From positions 124,001-188,000 of the forward strand of contig JAOZHT010000002.1 of NCBI GenBank assembly GCA_026014735.1: DNA of 64,000 nucleotides, written 5' to 3'. The notes under the pieces are model-generated. The model saw only the letters and a program-made list of their open reading frames with translations. It did not search any database and was not told the DNA's origin. This stretch comes from Candidatus Bathyarchaeota archaeon (GTDB lineage Archaea; Thermoproteota; Bathyarchaeia; Bathyarchaeales; Bathycorpusculaceae). This document shows positions 32,936-41,366 of this stretch, one piece after another (within the stretch, counting starts at the first letter, position 1; the number at the start of each line of letters is the position of its first letter). Position numbers and translations under genes: made by a program.

Positions 32936-33841
32936 GTGAGTGGCAAATATGGTAAAATTGGTAAAATGCTAAAATGGCACAATTTAAATAATACAAGCCA
33001 GGTTAAGGATAACTCGATAAATATGATTAATCCAATTTCAAATAGAAACAAAATATTATCATTGGCAGAGGTAGATTCCCATGAAGAGCCTAATACTAAA
33101 CAATCACACAAAAACCGCAACATTGCAATCGCTATCATTGCAGCCGCAATTCTGGCAATAACTGCAGTAGGATTCTTCATGAACGCAACAGCACTCACCT
33201 CAATACCAGAAGCAACACTTCAACTCCAATACGGTCAATACGACCAAGGCGACTTTGGCGCAACCACACAAACAGTTTTCTTAACTGACGAAAATAACAA
33301 CGACTTCAAAATTCAGCCAGGACAACAATTCTGGATCACCTTCACCTTATCCGAGTCTTCCCTTTCAAGCGGAGACAATTCAATATCGGAAATAACAACT
33401 AATACACCCGGCTTTTCAGTAACCGGAACAGACCCTTCAACACCGATCACATTCTCACCAGGCGCTTCCCAAGAAATCAAAGTCTACCTTCAGTCACCCC
33501 AAACAGTGTACAATGGAGCAATTAACTTAATCCTTACAACCTCAGGAGGATCGCCCCCAGTAACACAAGTAAAAATCAAGGTTGATTATAACGGTGAGTG
33601 GTCAGGTGCCTACACTGATGTGAGTACACTTCAGAGCTGGAACGGAAATGGCGATTATTCGATCGTATTGGATAGACCAAATGATGGTACAATGTGGATT
33701 GTAACAGCTAATGCTATGAAGTTAGACGGTACAAGTAAGCCTTTGACAGTTTCAATACTGAAGATGGATGGCACAATCTTGAAGACATCAAGCACTAGTA
33801 CAGCATATGGGATGGCACAAGTGACAACTACTATTTCATAG
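32936..33841 (+). CDS. membrane-anchored surface protein
   Basis: A cytoplasmic head of about 60 residues ends in KNR, followed by one membrane helix (IAIAIIAAAILAITAVGFFM). About 215 external residues are rich in Thr, Ser, Gly and Asn with beta-strand character, like many archaeal surface proteins. The start is uncertain: GTG 32936 is used, but internal ATGs at residues 11 and 30 are possible. It may be an element-encoded receptor or adhesion protein. The sequence has higher C content than its neighbours. Confidence 0.6.
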   Translation: MSGKYGKIGKMLKWHNLNNTSQVKDNSINMINPISNRNKILSLAEVDSHEEPNTKQSHKNRNIAIAIIAAAILAITAVGFFMNATALTSIPEATLQLQYGQYDQGDFGATTQTVFLTDENNNDFKIQPGQQFWITFTLSESSLSSGDNSISEITTNTPGFSVTGTDPSTPITFSPGASQEIKVYLQSPQTVYNGAINLILTTSGGSPPVTQVKIKVDYNGEWSGAYTDVSTLQSWNGNGDYSIVLDRPNDGTMWIVTANAMKLDGTSKPLTVSILKMDGTILKTSSTSTAYGMAQVTTTIS

Positions 33842-34147
33842 GCTCTTATTTTTCTATTTATAATTTTATATTATTAAAAAATCTTAGAAACTAATTAGCC
33901 CCTCTCCATAGGTGATAATGGCTTAACTGATTTTTTATTTATTCATTGGTTAGAAATTTAGAAATTATAACTATTGATTTTCTATTTTCAGCCAAAGATT
34001 CTAAAAAAAGTATGTGGGTAGTTTGCTACGCTGTCCGATTTACCCAAAACTCAATAATGGTTCACATTTCTTTTTTGCCATAAATATACTGATGGAGTAG
34101 TTACAGACAAGGACAAAACGCCAGATAATATGTAAATATTGTTAGAT
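33842..34147. other. gene-free AT-rich interval
   Basis: This holds several T runs just after the surface-protein gene that can serve as its terminator. No protein frame, repeat or RNA structure stands out in the rest. Confidence 0.5.
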
Positions 34148-35005
34148 TCAAAAATTAAGTCTAATAATTACTTTGGCAGCTGTGTCTATCGACCTAAATG
34201 CAAGCTCTTCTGGATAAGGATAATTTCTCTGAATGTAGGCAGCTGCTTTTTTAGGCTTATTTATTATGTCATAAATCTTTCTCTCGTTTATTAAATCTTT
34301 AACAAGTTTTTCTGAGTATGACTTGACTATTTGGGCTTGAGCATCCAGAGTTGTTTTATGTACTGCCCATAGTAAATTTGGAAGCTCACCATAGTATTTC
34401 TCTTTATAGGTAAACAGTTTCTCGAAGGCTGAATTTAAGGCATCTTTTTGTTCTTTAACTTCATTAGCTATTTCTTCGTCGTTTTTTTTGGTAACTGAAC
34501 TAACCCATTCTGTTAGCTCTTGACCTCTAAGGAACGAGTCCTCTCCATCCAGTAATTTATATAATGCGACCCATGAACTTGGATGAGCATTCATATTTCT
34601 CAAATTACACAGCGTTTTAAGTTCTGTAATTAGATCATTATCTAGGTCCAGTAACGTTTTTGACCTGTTTATGGAATCATAGAATGTCAAACCTCTTTTC
34701 GAAATTTTTTCTTTTTCTGTTGGACTCAACTTTTTATCCAACCTGACGAGCAATGCATATTCGACAGCGAAGGTAGAATTCAAGATACTGCTTTCAAAAT
34801 AACCCCATATAAATTGGCGATAAGCTACCCATAACGGCATAAAGGGAAGACTCGATGGCCTCACAGTTTTTAATGAGGCTGTTTCTGGCAATATATCTAA
34901 AACATGCTTAATTCTTTTTGATCTTTTTATTACCATTTTTTGCTGTAATTTGGTCGGTTTTGGATTGACCTTCTTTAGTCCTGCCGTTCGTCTTAACACT
35001 ATCAA
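34148..35005 (-). CDS. helical protein with RX4H motif (HEPN-like candidate)
   Basis: This all-helical protein has 285 residues. Residues 136-141 read R-N-M-N-A-H (LCNLRNMNAHPSSW), the RX4-6H signature of HEPN ribonucleases, placed at the start of a helix after a first helical bundle (LNSTFAVEYALLVRLDKK). The motif fits, but the family cannot be confirmed. HEPN RNases often serve as toxins or phage-defence effectors. The start is TTG 35005 or GTG 34999, both behind AAGGAG. It is divergent from the broken gene at 35092. Confidence 0.55.
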   Translation of the reverse strand: MIVLRRTAGLKKVNPKPTKLQQKMVIKRSKRIKHVLDILPETASLKTVRPSSLPFMPLWVAYRQFIWGYFESSILNSTFAVEYALLVRLDKKLSPTEKEKISKRGLTFYDSINRSKTLLDLDNDLITELKTLCNLRNMNAHPSSWVALYKLLDGEDSFLRGQELTEWVSSVTKKNDEEIANEVKEQKDALNSAFEKLFTYKEKYYGELPNLLWAVHKTTLDAQAQIVKSYSEKLVKDLINERKIYDIINKPKKAAAYIQRNYPYPEELAFRSIDTAAKVIIRLNF

Positions 35006-35091
35006 GCACTCCTTCGACGGGTTTATTATGTTTAATTCGAATTAATGATATAGATATATTTAAAAAATCTAGGGCATAAAATAATGCATAA

Positions 35092-35733
35092 GTGGTGTCT
35101 TCGCTGAGAAATAAACTGATATACTTAGTATTCTGCATATTGCTTGCTGTTTTTCTTCTTTATGTTTTTATGCCAATAGTAAAAATGGTTGACCCGTTTC
35201 TTGGAGACACACAGCTTAACTTGGATACAAGTGCAGTGGGCATGGCCGCAATTCTATTAGTGACAAGTTTTGCACTAATTTTAGTTGAGAGATTACCACC
35301 TTCAAGCTTTTTATCCAAATTGAAGCTTTCACCCCAAAGCGTTGAAGCAGAATTTGAATCTCGAAGAAAAAGCAAAAAAGATACAGGAGCCTGTTACGCA
35401 AGAAGCAAAAGAAGAAGTTGAACAAATACGCCAAAGTGGTGATCCAAAGGTAGCTTTCTTTGAGCTTATAATAGAAATTGAAAAGAAACTACGATTTCTC
35501 GACAATAAGACTGACCTAAATCTTGGAAATATCGACCTACCAGTAGTATTGTTGATCGGTTAAGAGAAAACGGAGTAATAGACAGCAATCTTGCAGGTTT
35601 AACAAAAGAATTCTTGTATTTGCGTAATAAAACAATTCACGGCGAATTACTAATCACCGAGAAAAGTCTTAATGAAGCCATAAAAATCGGCGAAATTGTA
35701 GTTTCTAAACTTGAAGAAGCCTACGAAAAATAA
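35092..35733 (+). pseudogene. twice-frameshifted membrane protein gene
   Basis: Frame 1 gives two membrane helices (KLIYLVFCILLAVFLLYVF and VGMAAILLVTSFALILVE) up to about 35360. Frame 2 continues as a coiled coil (EEKAKKIQEPVTQEAKEEVEQIR) followed by PKVAFFELIIEIEKKLRFL up to about 35545. Frame 3 completes it with VDRLRENGVIDSNLAGLTKEFLYLRNKTIHGELL and a final helix to the stop at 35731. The three pieces fit one protein of about 212 residues with RNKTIH near its end (another RX4H). Two single-base shifts have broken it, or the assembly contains two errors. Confidence 0.6.
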
Positions 35734-35932
35734 TTTTCGTAATTGAACAATAAACCCAGAATTTTATGACGGCTTCTTCTCTTCCCTAAAGAGCGTATAT
35801 TTAGATGTTACTTTCCCCAGGTTTTATTCATCCTTAATAGCATCTGTCCGTTTTTTCTTGAACGATTCGCTCAAGCATAAACCGTTTATATCACTTAATA
35901 CCAGTGCTGTCTAAAAGCGGTTAGTGTATATT

Positions 35933-36751
35933 ATGCCGATGGTTAACGGATATAGCCATGAAATGGTAGTTATTATTTCTGAAGCGCTCAATTTTACTGA
36001 AGAGGTAATAAAAAAATACTATGAACAAAAGAAACAAACCGTGAATATTTCTCATCAAAATTTAATTGAAGCTGAAAGCGAAAAGGAAATTCAGTTGTTA
36101 GATAACGCAAGAGCAATTTTGAAAAGACTTGATGATTACAATATAACTACAATTGATGACCAGAATTTTCTCGCTTTTAAAACAGTTGTAAAAAGCGCGC
36201 TAGAGATCTATCATAATGATTTGTCAGATGCTAAAATGAAAACGGGATTAACGACTTTTGATTCTAAAATTAGTGAAGTTCAGGAAATAATTGATTTGGA
36301 ATCTTTTAGGGAAATTTCTGATAAAAAATACATGAAATATCAGGCATTACCCGAAGCTGAATCTACAAAAGAAATTCAGGAGGTGTTTTTTAGCTACGCT
36401 ACAGCAGATAAGGTCCTAGCTGGTAAGATAGCGGAAGAGTTAAGACAGAAAATCAATGTTTTTCTAGCTCATGATGATTTGGACATTTCTGATGAATGGA
36501 GAAAAGAAATTTTAGAGCACCTAACTAAGGACCATGTATTAATTTCCTTGCTAACCCCCAATTATGAAAAATCTGTTTGGTGCAATCAAGAGGCAGGCTT
36601 TATAATAGGTAAGAAAGGAAGGATTATACCGATAATTGTAGAAGGGGTAGACATTACGAAATTCGCGTTCATAGAGAGTTATCAAGGAGTTCATCTATGC
36701 GATGGTAATGTCAAAAAATGTGTTGATAAAGTTCTTGAATCCCTCCCATGA
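35933..36751 (+). CDS. TIR-domain protein with helical N-terminus (probable NADase)
   Basis: Residues 1-140 are helical. Residues 149-255 form a TIR domain: EVFFSYATADKVLAGKIAEEL, FLAHDDLDISDEW, and VLISLLTPNYEKSVWCNQEAGF with the catalytic Glu220 in the WCxxE motif. Bacterial and archaeal TIR proteins cleave NAD+ or make signalling nucleotides during phage attack. TTTATAT at 35885-35891 is a box A. ATG 35933 is preferred over GTG 35924. It lies directly before intN, next to the attachment site. Confidence 0.85.
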   Translation: MPMVNGYSHEMVVIISEALNFTEEVIKKYYEQKKQTVNISHQNLIEAESEKEIQLLDNARAILKRLDDYNITTIDDQNFLAFKTVVKSALEIYHNDLSDAKMKTGLTTFDSKISEVQEIIDLESFREISDKKYMKYQALPEAESTKEIQEVFFSYATADKVLAGKIAEELRQKINVFLAHDDLDISDEWRKEILEHLTKDHVLISLLTPNYEKSVWCNQEAGFIIGKKGRIIPIIVEGVDITKFAFIESYQGVHLCDGNVKKCVDKVLESLP

Positions 36752-36797
36752 GCATACTTATAACATAGTTCTTCCCTTCGCCTGCCCTCGGGTGCGA

Positions 36798-37024
36798 ATG
36801 CAAATGCCAACCAAGGGTAATGTTGTGTTATATCTCGACAAAGAACTAGTCGAAAAGTCGAAAGAACTAGGCTTCAATCTAAGTAAAACGTTTGAAAACC
36901 ACTTAAAACAACTAACCACAGGGAAATCACCTTTATTACTGCAAAATAATGGAAATTTAAGCAATTTTAAGAATGAAGTGGTGGGGCCTCCCGGATTTGA
37001 ACCGGAGTCTATAGAGCCCAAGTC
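36798..37024 (+). CDS. integrase N-terminal part (intN) of the split SSV1-type integrase
   Basis: From ATG 36798 the frame encodes QMPTKGNVVLYLDKELVEKS, then KELGFNLSKTFENHLKQL, an RHH-like head found on many archaeal integrases. A linker follows, and the frame then enters the attachment site as GPPGFEPESIEPKS. In the excised circle the next codons are those of intC at 21251, in the same frame (227 plus 814 bases, 1041 in all). In the provirus the frame runs on across the tRNA 5' part and stops at 37199, which has no biological meaning. Confidence 0.88.
36979..37024 (-). repeat. attR (46-bp core within tRNA-Pro)
   Basis: This is the right copy of the perfect 46-bp repeat. It covers the anticodon loop to the CCA end. 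The crossover site must lie within it; the identity cannot locate it more exactly. Confidence 0.93.
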
Positions 37025-37056
37025 TACAAGCCTGGACCAAGCTAGCCGAAGGCCCC
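36979..37056 (-). tRNA. tRNA-Pro (anticodon UGG), CCA encoded
   Basis: On the minus strand the acceptor GGGGCCT pairs with AGGCCCC. The D-arm, an anticodon stem GTAGA/TCTAT with loop CTTGGGC (anticodon TGG, G37), a 4-base variable loop, a T-stem TCCGG/CCGGG with loop TTCAAAT, discriminator A and encoded CCA all follow. There is no intron. The gene remains intact because the element supplies the 3' half. Confidence 0.92.
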
Positions 37057-37240
37057 ACACTGTTGGTGCAACAAGTATTTCCGCTGCATCCATAAAAACC
37101 TTGTCAAGCCCAGAGCCCAAACCACGCGACCCCAAACCGCAGGCGCATGGAACCCGCGTTTCCTCCCGTAATTATGTGCTTTTAGAGGCGCTAGTTTGAT
37201 TAATGATGCAGGCTGCATCTGGGGATGGGAGAGGGGCATC

Positions 37241-38047
37241 TTGAAGAACAAAGGAGTCATGGTTTTGGCGGGATTACTTATCAGCCTATTCGCGGCCACC
37301 ATAGCAATCGACTATGACAACACGCCCCTCGCAGGGTTTTTTGCGCCGCCCATCCCCAAGCAAACCTACCAGCCCACCATCCCCTCAGCTGACGAGAAGG
37401 TGGTTTGTGTGGTGTTTGATGACGGCTGGAAAAGCCAGCTGGATGCGGTGCCGATTCTCCAAAATTATGGTTTCACTGCCACGTTTGCCATCGTGACCTC
37501 CTACACCAGCTACCCCGACTACATGAGCTGGAGCGACATCGCAAACATAGCACGCGGCGGCATGGACATCGCCAGCCACAGCGTCACCCACTGCGACCTC
37601 TCCAAAGTCAGCGCCGAGCAGCTTACAAGGGAACTTGCCGGCAGCCAGCAGACGCTGCGTTCCCGCGGCTACGCCGCCGACATCTTGGTGTATCCCTATG
37701 GCGGCGCTTCCGAGAACCAAACCGTCCGCGACGAGGTGACAAAATATTATTTGGCTGCGCGTGGCACCGTGGAGGGCAAATTCAACCTCGCAAGCCCCGA
37801 CCGCTATAGCATAGCAAGCTACGATGTGTACCATGACGTGGATATGGAGGATTTCCAGCGCTACCTCGAGGGCACGGGGGGCGCATCCGTTACCGTCCTT
37901 TACTACCACCAAATCAGCGATGGAACCCAAGACACCGCAGTGTCGCTGGCGACATTCAAGACGCAGATGCAGTACCTGCATGACAACGGCTACAGGGCGG
38001 AATCGCTAAGTGCCCTGCTGCTAAAAACTGAGCCCCCAACCGCCTGA
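37241..38047 (+). CDS. membrane-anchored or secreted polysaccharide deacetylase
   Basis: After a signal or anchor helix (VMVLAGLLISLFAATIAI), a NodB homology domain follows: VVCVVFDDGWKSQL (Asp-Asp metal site), DIASHSVTHCDLS (the HxxxH metal ligands), VYPYGG, and VLYYHQIS near the end. Such enzymes remove acetyl groups from cell-surface polysaccharide. The frame is open to 37196; TTG 37241 is preferred since a purine-rich GAGAGGGG lies just upstream and the protein then begins KNKGVMVL. It is the first host gene to the right of the tRNA. Confidence 0.85.
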   Translation: MKNKGVMVLAGLLISLFAATIAIDYDNTPLAGFFAPPIPKQTYQPTIPSADEKVVCVVFDDGWKSQLDAVPILQNYGFTATFAIVTSYTSYPDYMSWSDIANIARGGMDIASHSVTHCDLSKVSAEQLTRELAGSQQTLRSRGYAADILVYPYGGASENQTVRDEVTKYYLAARGTVEGKFNLASPDRYSIASYDVYHDVDMEDFQRYLEGTGGASVTVLYYHQISDGTQDTAVSLATFKTQMQYLHDNGYRAESLSALLLKTEPPTA

Positions 38048-38209
38048 CAAATTTACGCCGCCTTTACGGCTAAAAACTGGATTTGATGCAGGCCGTTGTT
38101 GGCTGCGCACCTAAAAAGCTGGAGCATCTACTCTTTTTCATAGGGCTTTTTTGGGTGTTTTTGATAAACATTAATTAGGTTACAAAATAGTTTGTTGGTT
38201 TAGATAGCT

Positions 38210-38509
38210 ATGTCGCTGCCCTTAGACCCCTTGACTATGATGTTTTTCGCTGTCGCCATCGGTTTTGTCATCCTATTCATTCTGCTGCCAAGGTACGGCC
38301 CGCATTACACGTCGCGGCTCACCTGCCCCAGCTGCAAAAAAAACTTCAATTTCCACTGGATACCCGGCGCAACTATAACCTCACTCATCCGCCGTAACTA
38401 CCGTGACCTAAAATGCCCCTACTGCCACAGGAAAGCAACCTACGACATAGGCGCCACAAGAACACGCACCCCAAAAGCTAAGCCGCAGAAAACAAAAGCA
38501 AAAGCATAA
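38210..38509 (+). CDS. single-helix membrane protein with zinc ribbon
   Basis: Residues 8-27 form a membrane helix (MMFFAVAIGFVILFILL). A zinc ribbon follows (LTCPSCKKNFNFHWIPG, then LKCPYCHRKATYDIG), and the Lys/Pro-rich tail is cytoplasmic. Unknown function, conserved in style with the ribbon protein at 17475. The stretch 38048-38209 has no gene. Confidence 0.7.
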   Translation: MSLPLDPLTMMFFAVAIGFVILFILLPRYGPHYTSRLTCPSCKKNFNFHWIPGATITSLIRRNYRDLKCPYCHRKATYDIGATRTRTPKAKPQKTKAKA

Positions 38510-38591
38510 ACCAGCATGCGCTTTATGCAGAGAACTTTTATTATCTAGCTGAGCCTTCACTGTTTTGAGTAAAATTCAAGGTGAACCTTGC

Positions 38592-39776
38592 ATGAAGGTA
38601 CTGTTAAACGATGGTTTAGAGAAAGAAGGCTTAGCTATATTCCAGCAAGCCGGCATAGAAACAGACACTAAAAAGCGTGACCCAGCCACTTTGGCAGCGG
38701 AAATCGGACAGTTCGACGCGCTCGTGGTGCGAAGCGCCACCAAAGTCACCCGCGAAATCATAGAGGCAGGCGCGAAGGGAAAACTCAAAATCATCGGACG
38801 AGCAGGCGTAGGATACGATAACATCGACGCAGCAGCCGCCTCGGAACATGGGGTGGTCGTAAAAATCGCTCCCTTCGGCAGCAGCAACGCCGTTGCGGAG
38901 TTAACCATCGGTTTGATGATTGCGGTTTCGCGCAACACCCCCCAAGCCCATCACTCCCTGAAAAACGGCATTTGGATAAAAAAGAAGCTTGAGGGGCGAG
39001 AACTCAACGGCAAAACTTTGGGTCTTATCGGCTGCGGCAGAATCGGCCAGAAAGTCGCGCAGATCGCTAAACTTGGCTTCAACATGGACGTCGTCGGCTT
39101 TGACATCAAACCCTGCCCGGAGAGCGGCATAAAGTTCCTTGCCACCAAAGATGAGGTTCTTGGGAAATCCGATTACATCAGCGTCCACACAGGCGGCAAA
39201 GAAGTCATCGTGGGCGCCAGAGAACTGGCACTTATGAAACCAACAGCCTACATCATAAACACCAGCCGCGGCAACAACATCGACCAGCAAGCCCTCTACT
39301 CAGCACTCAAAGACAGCAAAATCGGCGGGTACGCAACCGACGTCTATAAAGAAGAACCCAAAGCTGAAAACGACCCCTTCAACGATAAACTCAAAGAACT
39401 GGGCAACGTCGTGCTCAGCAGTCACCTAGGCGCATCAACCGTTGAAGCCCAGCGGGAAACCTCAACGGAGATGGCGCGGGTCCTCACAAGCTATCTGCTA
39501 GGCGGCGACTTCACTAACGCAGTAAACGCAGGCGAATCCATCGAGGTAGAAGAAAAAGAAATCTTTACGCTCTTCATCCATCACAAGGACGTTCCAGGAG
39601 TCTTCGCAAACATCGACAAAGTCCTCGCTGACAGCAACATAAACATCCGCGCCAACTACAGCCGCCAAATCAACCAAGGCTATGCAATCAGCGTGTATGT
39701 GCTACACCAGAAAGTCTCAGCTGAAACCGTTGCTAAAGTCCAGGCAGTACCCAACGTCTGCAGCGTCAAATTCTAA
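38592..39776 (+). CDS. serA: D-3-phosphoglycerate dehydrogenase (short form with ACT domain)
   Basis: The enzyme starts serine synthesis by oxidising 3-phosphoglycerate. The NAD-binding motif is GLIGCGRIGQKVAQIAK. The substrate and catalytic residues lie in VVRSATKVT, INTSRGNNIDQQAL and SSHLGASTVEAQRE (catalytic His). The last 75 residues form an ACT domain (FTLFIHHKDVPGVFANIDKVL) that can bind serine. The 394 residues lack the ASB insert of longer SerA. ATG 38592 follows AAGGTGA; the TTG 27 bases upstream is rejected. Confidence 0.94.
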   Translation: MKVLLNDGLEKEGLAIFQQAGIETDTKKRDPATLAAEIGQFDALVVRSATKVTREIIEAGAKGKLKIIGRAGVGYDNIDAAAASEHGVVVKIAPFGSSNAVAELTIGLMIAVSRNTPQAHHSLKNGIWIKKKLEGRELNGKTLGLIGCGRIGQKVAQIAKLGFNMDVVGFDIKPCPESGIKFLATKDEVLGKSDYISVHTGGKEVIVGARELALMKPTAYIINTSRGNNIDQQALYSALKDSKIGGYATDVYKEEPKAENDPFNDKLKELGNVVLSSHLGASTVEAQRETSTEMARVLTSYLLGGDFTNAVNAGESIEVEEKEIFTLFIHHKDVPGVFANIDKVLADSNINIRANYSRQINQGYAISVYVLHQKVSAETVAKVQAVPNVCSVKF

Positions 39777-39780
39777 AAGT

Positions 39781-39795
39781 AGGGATTTTTTCCCT
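39781..39795. terminator. bidirectional terminator between convergent genes
   Basis: AGGGA and TCCCT flank a run of Ts, giving a short hairpin with a T loop. It lies between the serA stop (39776) and the stop of the convergent reductase gene (39798) and can serve both. Confidence 0.5.
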
Positions 39796-39797
39796 TT

Positions 39798-40469
39798 CTA
39801 TTTAATTGGTCTATCTCGTAGCTTCTTCTGATTACCATATGGTTTAGCCATATTTTTCCAGCCCATATTAGCGATCCGAGTCATTATAAAGTTGGGCATG
39901 ACTGGTTTCGCCATCAACTGCATGGCTTCTTCTGGTACAGTTGAGCCCTCTAAGAGGCTTTTTGCGGTTAAGTCCAACGATTTTTTAATGTTTTTTATCA
40001 TTGGTGCTTTCTCGAGTGGCATGCCATTTATCATGGCTCCGGCGCCCATCGTTAATCCCCCAGCCCACTCATACCCCACTTCGTTAGCGAATTGTTTGCA
40101 GATTGCTATGGCGGTGGCGTTTTGTTTGGCATCTGGAAAACCGTTGTTGACGATTGCTAAAACTCGTGTATGTTTAGCTGCCGCGCCGTTTTTGCGGTCT
40201 TCAGCGATTTTCTCTAAGGCTAGAATTAAGCCTGCGGGGAGCGAGTCTACGTAGAGAGGAAACGCTAAAATTAAAATGTCGCTGTCAGCTACCTGTGATA
40301 GCATTTCTGCCTGTTTTTCTTTATTGTGTATCGCGGCTTGAGCATGGATTTTGCTGGTTTCGTATCCGCCGCTTTGCAGTTTGTCAAGTAGGTATGTGCC
40401 TAAAGAGTTGGAGCTGCTGTTAAAACCGTGTGGGCTACCTATGAACAGTAGCGCTTTTTTTGAATTCAA
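39798..40469 (-). CDS. flavodoxin-like NAD(P)H-dependent oxidoreductase
   Basis: The 223 residues have the flavodoxin-like fold: LFIGSPHGFNSSSNSLGTYLLDKL (FMN phosphate loop), DSDILILAFPLYVDSLPAGLILALEKI, and VLAIVNNGFPDAKQNATAIAIC. It is a soluble FMN reductase or quinone-reductase-like protein. Its ATG overlaps the stop of the next reductase gene (40466-40469), so the two are translationally coupled. Confidence 0.82.
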   Translation of the reverse strand: MNSKKALLFIGSPHGFNSSSNSLGTYLLDKLQSGGYETSKIHAQAAIHNKEKQAEMLSQVADSDILILAFPLYVDSLPAGLILALEKIAEDRKNGAAAKHTRVLAIVNNGFPDAKQNATAIAICKQFANEVGYEWAGGLTMGAGAMINGMPLEKAPMIKNIKKSLDLTAKSLLEGSTVPEEAMQLMAKPVMPNFIMTRIANMGWKNMAKPYGNQKKLRDRPIK

Positions 40470-41101
40470 ATTTTTACCTCCAAATTAGTAAGTAAGCCGC
40501 TGATTTTACCTTCAACAGTTGCTTGGTTGTCCGATTCGTATATTATTACCGTAGACTGTTTTGGTGCCTGCCAGTTAAGCGAATTGCGGTAGACGAGCGT
40601 TTTAAAGATGGCTTCGCTTTCCGGGTCAGGATGTGGCAAGACGCCGATTGCTGCCATACCATGCCTTTTATCGTACCGCTGGGGGTGATGAATTTCCCCT
40701 TTGTATTTTTCCATAAATGGCAGGATTGTGGGGATTTGGCGGTCAAGTACCTTTTTTAGTTCATATGGGTAACCGCCGAAAACGATTGGCGACACCTGTA
40801 TGAGTAGGTCGGTTTGTGCTAGTTTGGATGCTATTTCTCTTGCGGGATCATCTATTACGCATATACCGGGTGTTTTAACCCAGCAGCCAAAGCAGCCTAC
40901 ACAGTCAGCCACTTTAAGGTCGCGCAGCTTATAGGCTGAAATGTTACCGACTTTTTGTAGAGCTGATAGTAATGTTTCGTTTGCTTCGTCAACTTTTCGG
41001 TCATTGATTCTTGCTCCGTTTAGCACTAGGACATCCAATTTAGCTACACTCTCAGAATTTTCCTGTTTGATGCAAGTTGTAGATAAAATTTTCGCCCCCA
41101 C
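40466..41101 (-). CDS. NADPH-dependent FMN reductase-like flavoprotein with two cysteines
   Basis: From about residue 22 the fold is flavodoxin-like: LDVLVLNGARINDRKVDEANETLL, then DCVGCFGCWVKTPGICVIDD, and LLIQVSPIVFGGYPYELKKVLDRQI. The CxxCxxC segment is found in iron-sulfur flavoproteins, so an Fe-S cluster is possible. The GTG start at 41101 may be too early. It forms a two-gene operon with the reductase downstream and probably moves electrons. Confidence 0.8.
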   Translation of the reverse strand: MGAKILSTTCIKQENSESVAKLDVLVLNGARINDRKVDEANETLLSALQKVGNISAYKLRDLKVADCVGCFGCWVKTPGICVIDDPAREIASKLAQTDLLIQVSPIVFGGYPYELKKVLDRQIPTILPFMEKYKGEIHHPQRYDKRHGMAAIGVLPHPDPESEAIFKTLVYRNSLNWQAPKQSTVIIYESDNQATVEGKISGLLTNLEVKI

Positions 41102-41366
41102 TATATCAGTAGATCAACGTGTTTGTTTTGTTCTGCTTGTGGGACTAGCCACAACCAGCCTGCAGTCGCCTAAACCCGCCGACGCCAAAACAGACGCCCC
41201 AGCCAAACCCACTGGTAGTTGTTGTGTAAAGGCGCCATGCCACAACAACAACTATAGAAAAAACAAACGAATACCAAATTTGATCTACTGAAATGCCAGG
41301 AGGGTTTAGGGCTAAAGGATAACTTAAGGAAGGCTAACTTCCTTTTGTTTTTTTCCGTAAGTTCAC

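Larger units (their letters stand above)
21205..37024. mobile_element. integrated element at tRNA-Pro (SSV1-type integrase, 15.8 kb)
   Basis: A perfect 46-bp direct repeat bounds the element; the unit length is 15,774 bp. The right repeat is the 3' part of an intact tRNA-Pro gene, and the left repeat is the displaced 3' end. The left edge carries intC and the right edge intN. The interior is clearly more AT-rich than both flanks. It has a Rep-like AAA+ protein, an HTH protein, small unknown genes and candidate defence genes (GIY-YIG, GHKL ATPase, TIR, RX4H protein, PD-(D/E)XK-like). No capsid, portal or conjugation gene was recognised, so it is probably a plasmid-like or satellite element. 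Confidence 0.9.

Noticed and set aside
36702-37199. A 165-codon frame that runs from inside the TIR gene across the tRNA
   Set aside because: Only the part from ATG 36798 to attR is meaningful as intN; the beginning overlaps the TIR gene, and the end is host tRNA and flank read in frame by chance.
37385-37981. Open minus-strand frame of 198 codons opposite the polysaccharide deacetylase
   Set aside because: It is antisense to a gene with clear NodB motifs, and its composition follows from the codon use of that gene.
41102-41291. Plus-strand frame with a possible short secreted Cys protein (VCFVLLVGLATTS, GSCCVKAPC)
   Set aside because: No ribosome site or ATG is suitably placed, and the hydrophobic stretch is too short for a signal peptide; the support is too weak.
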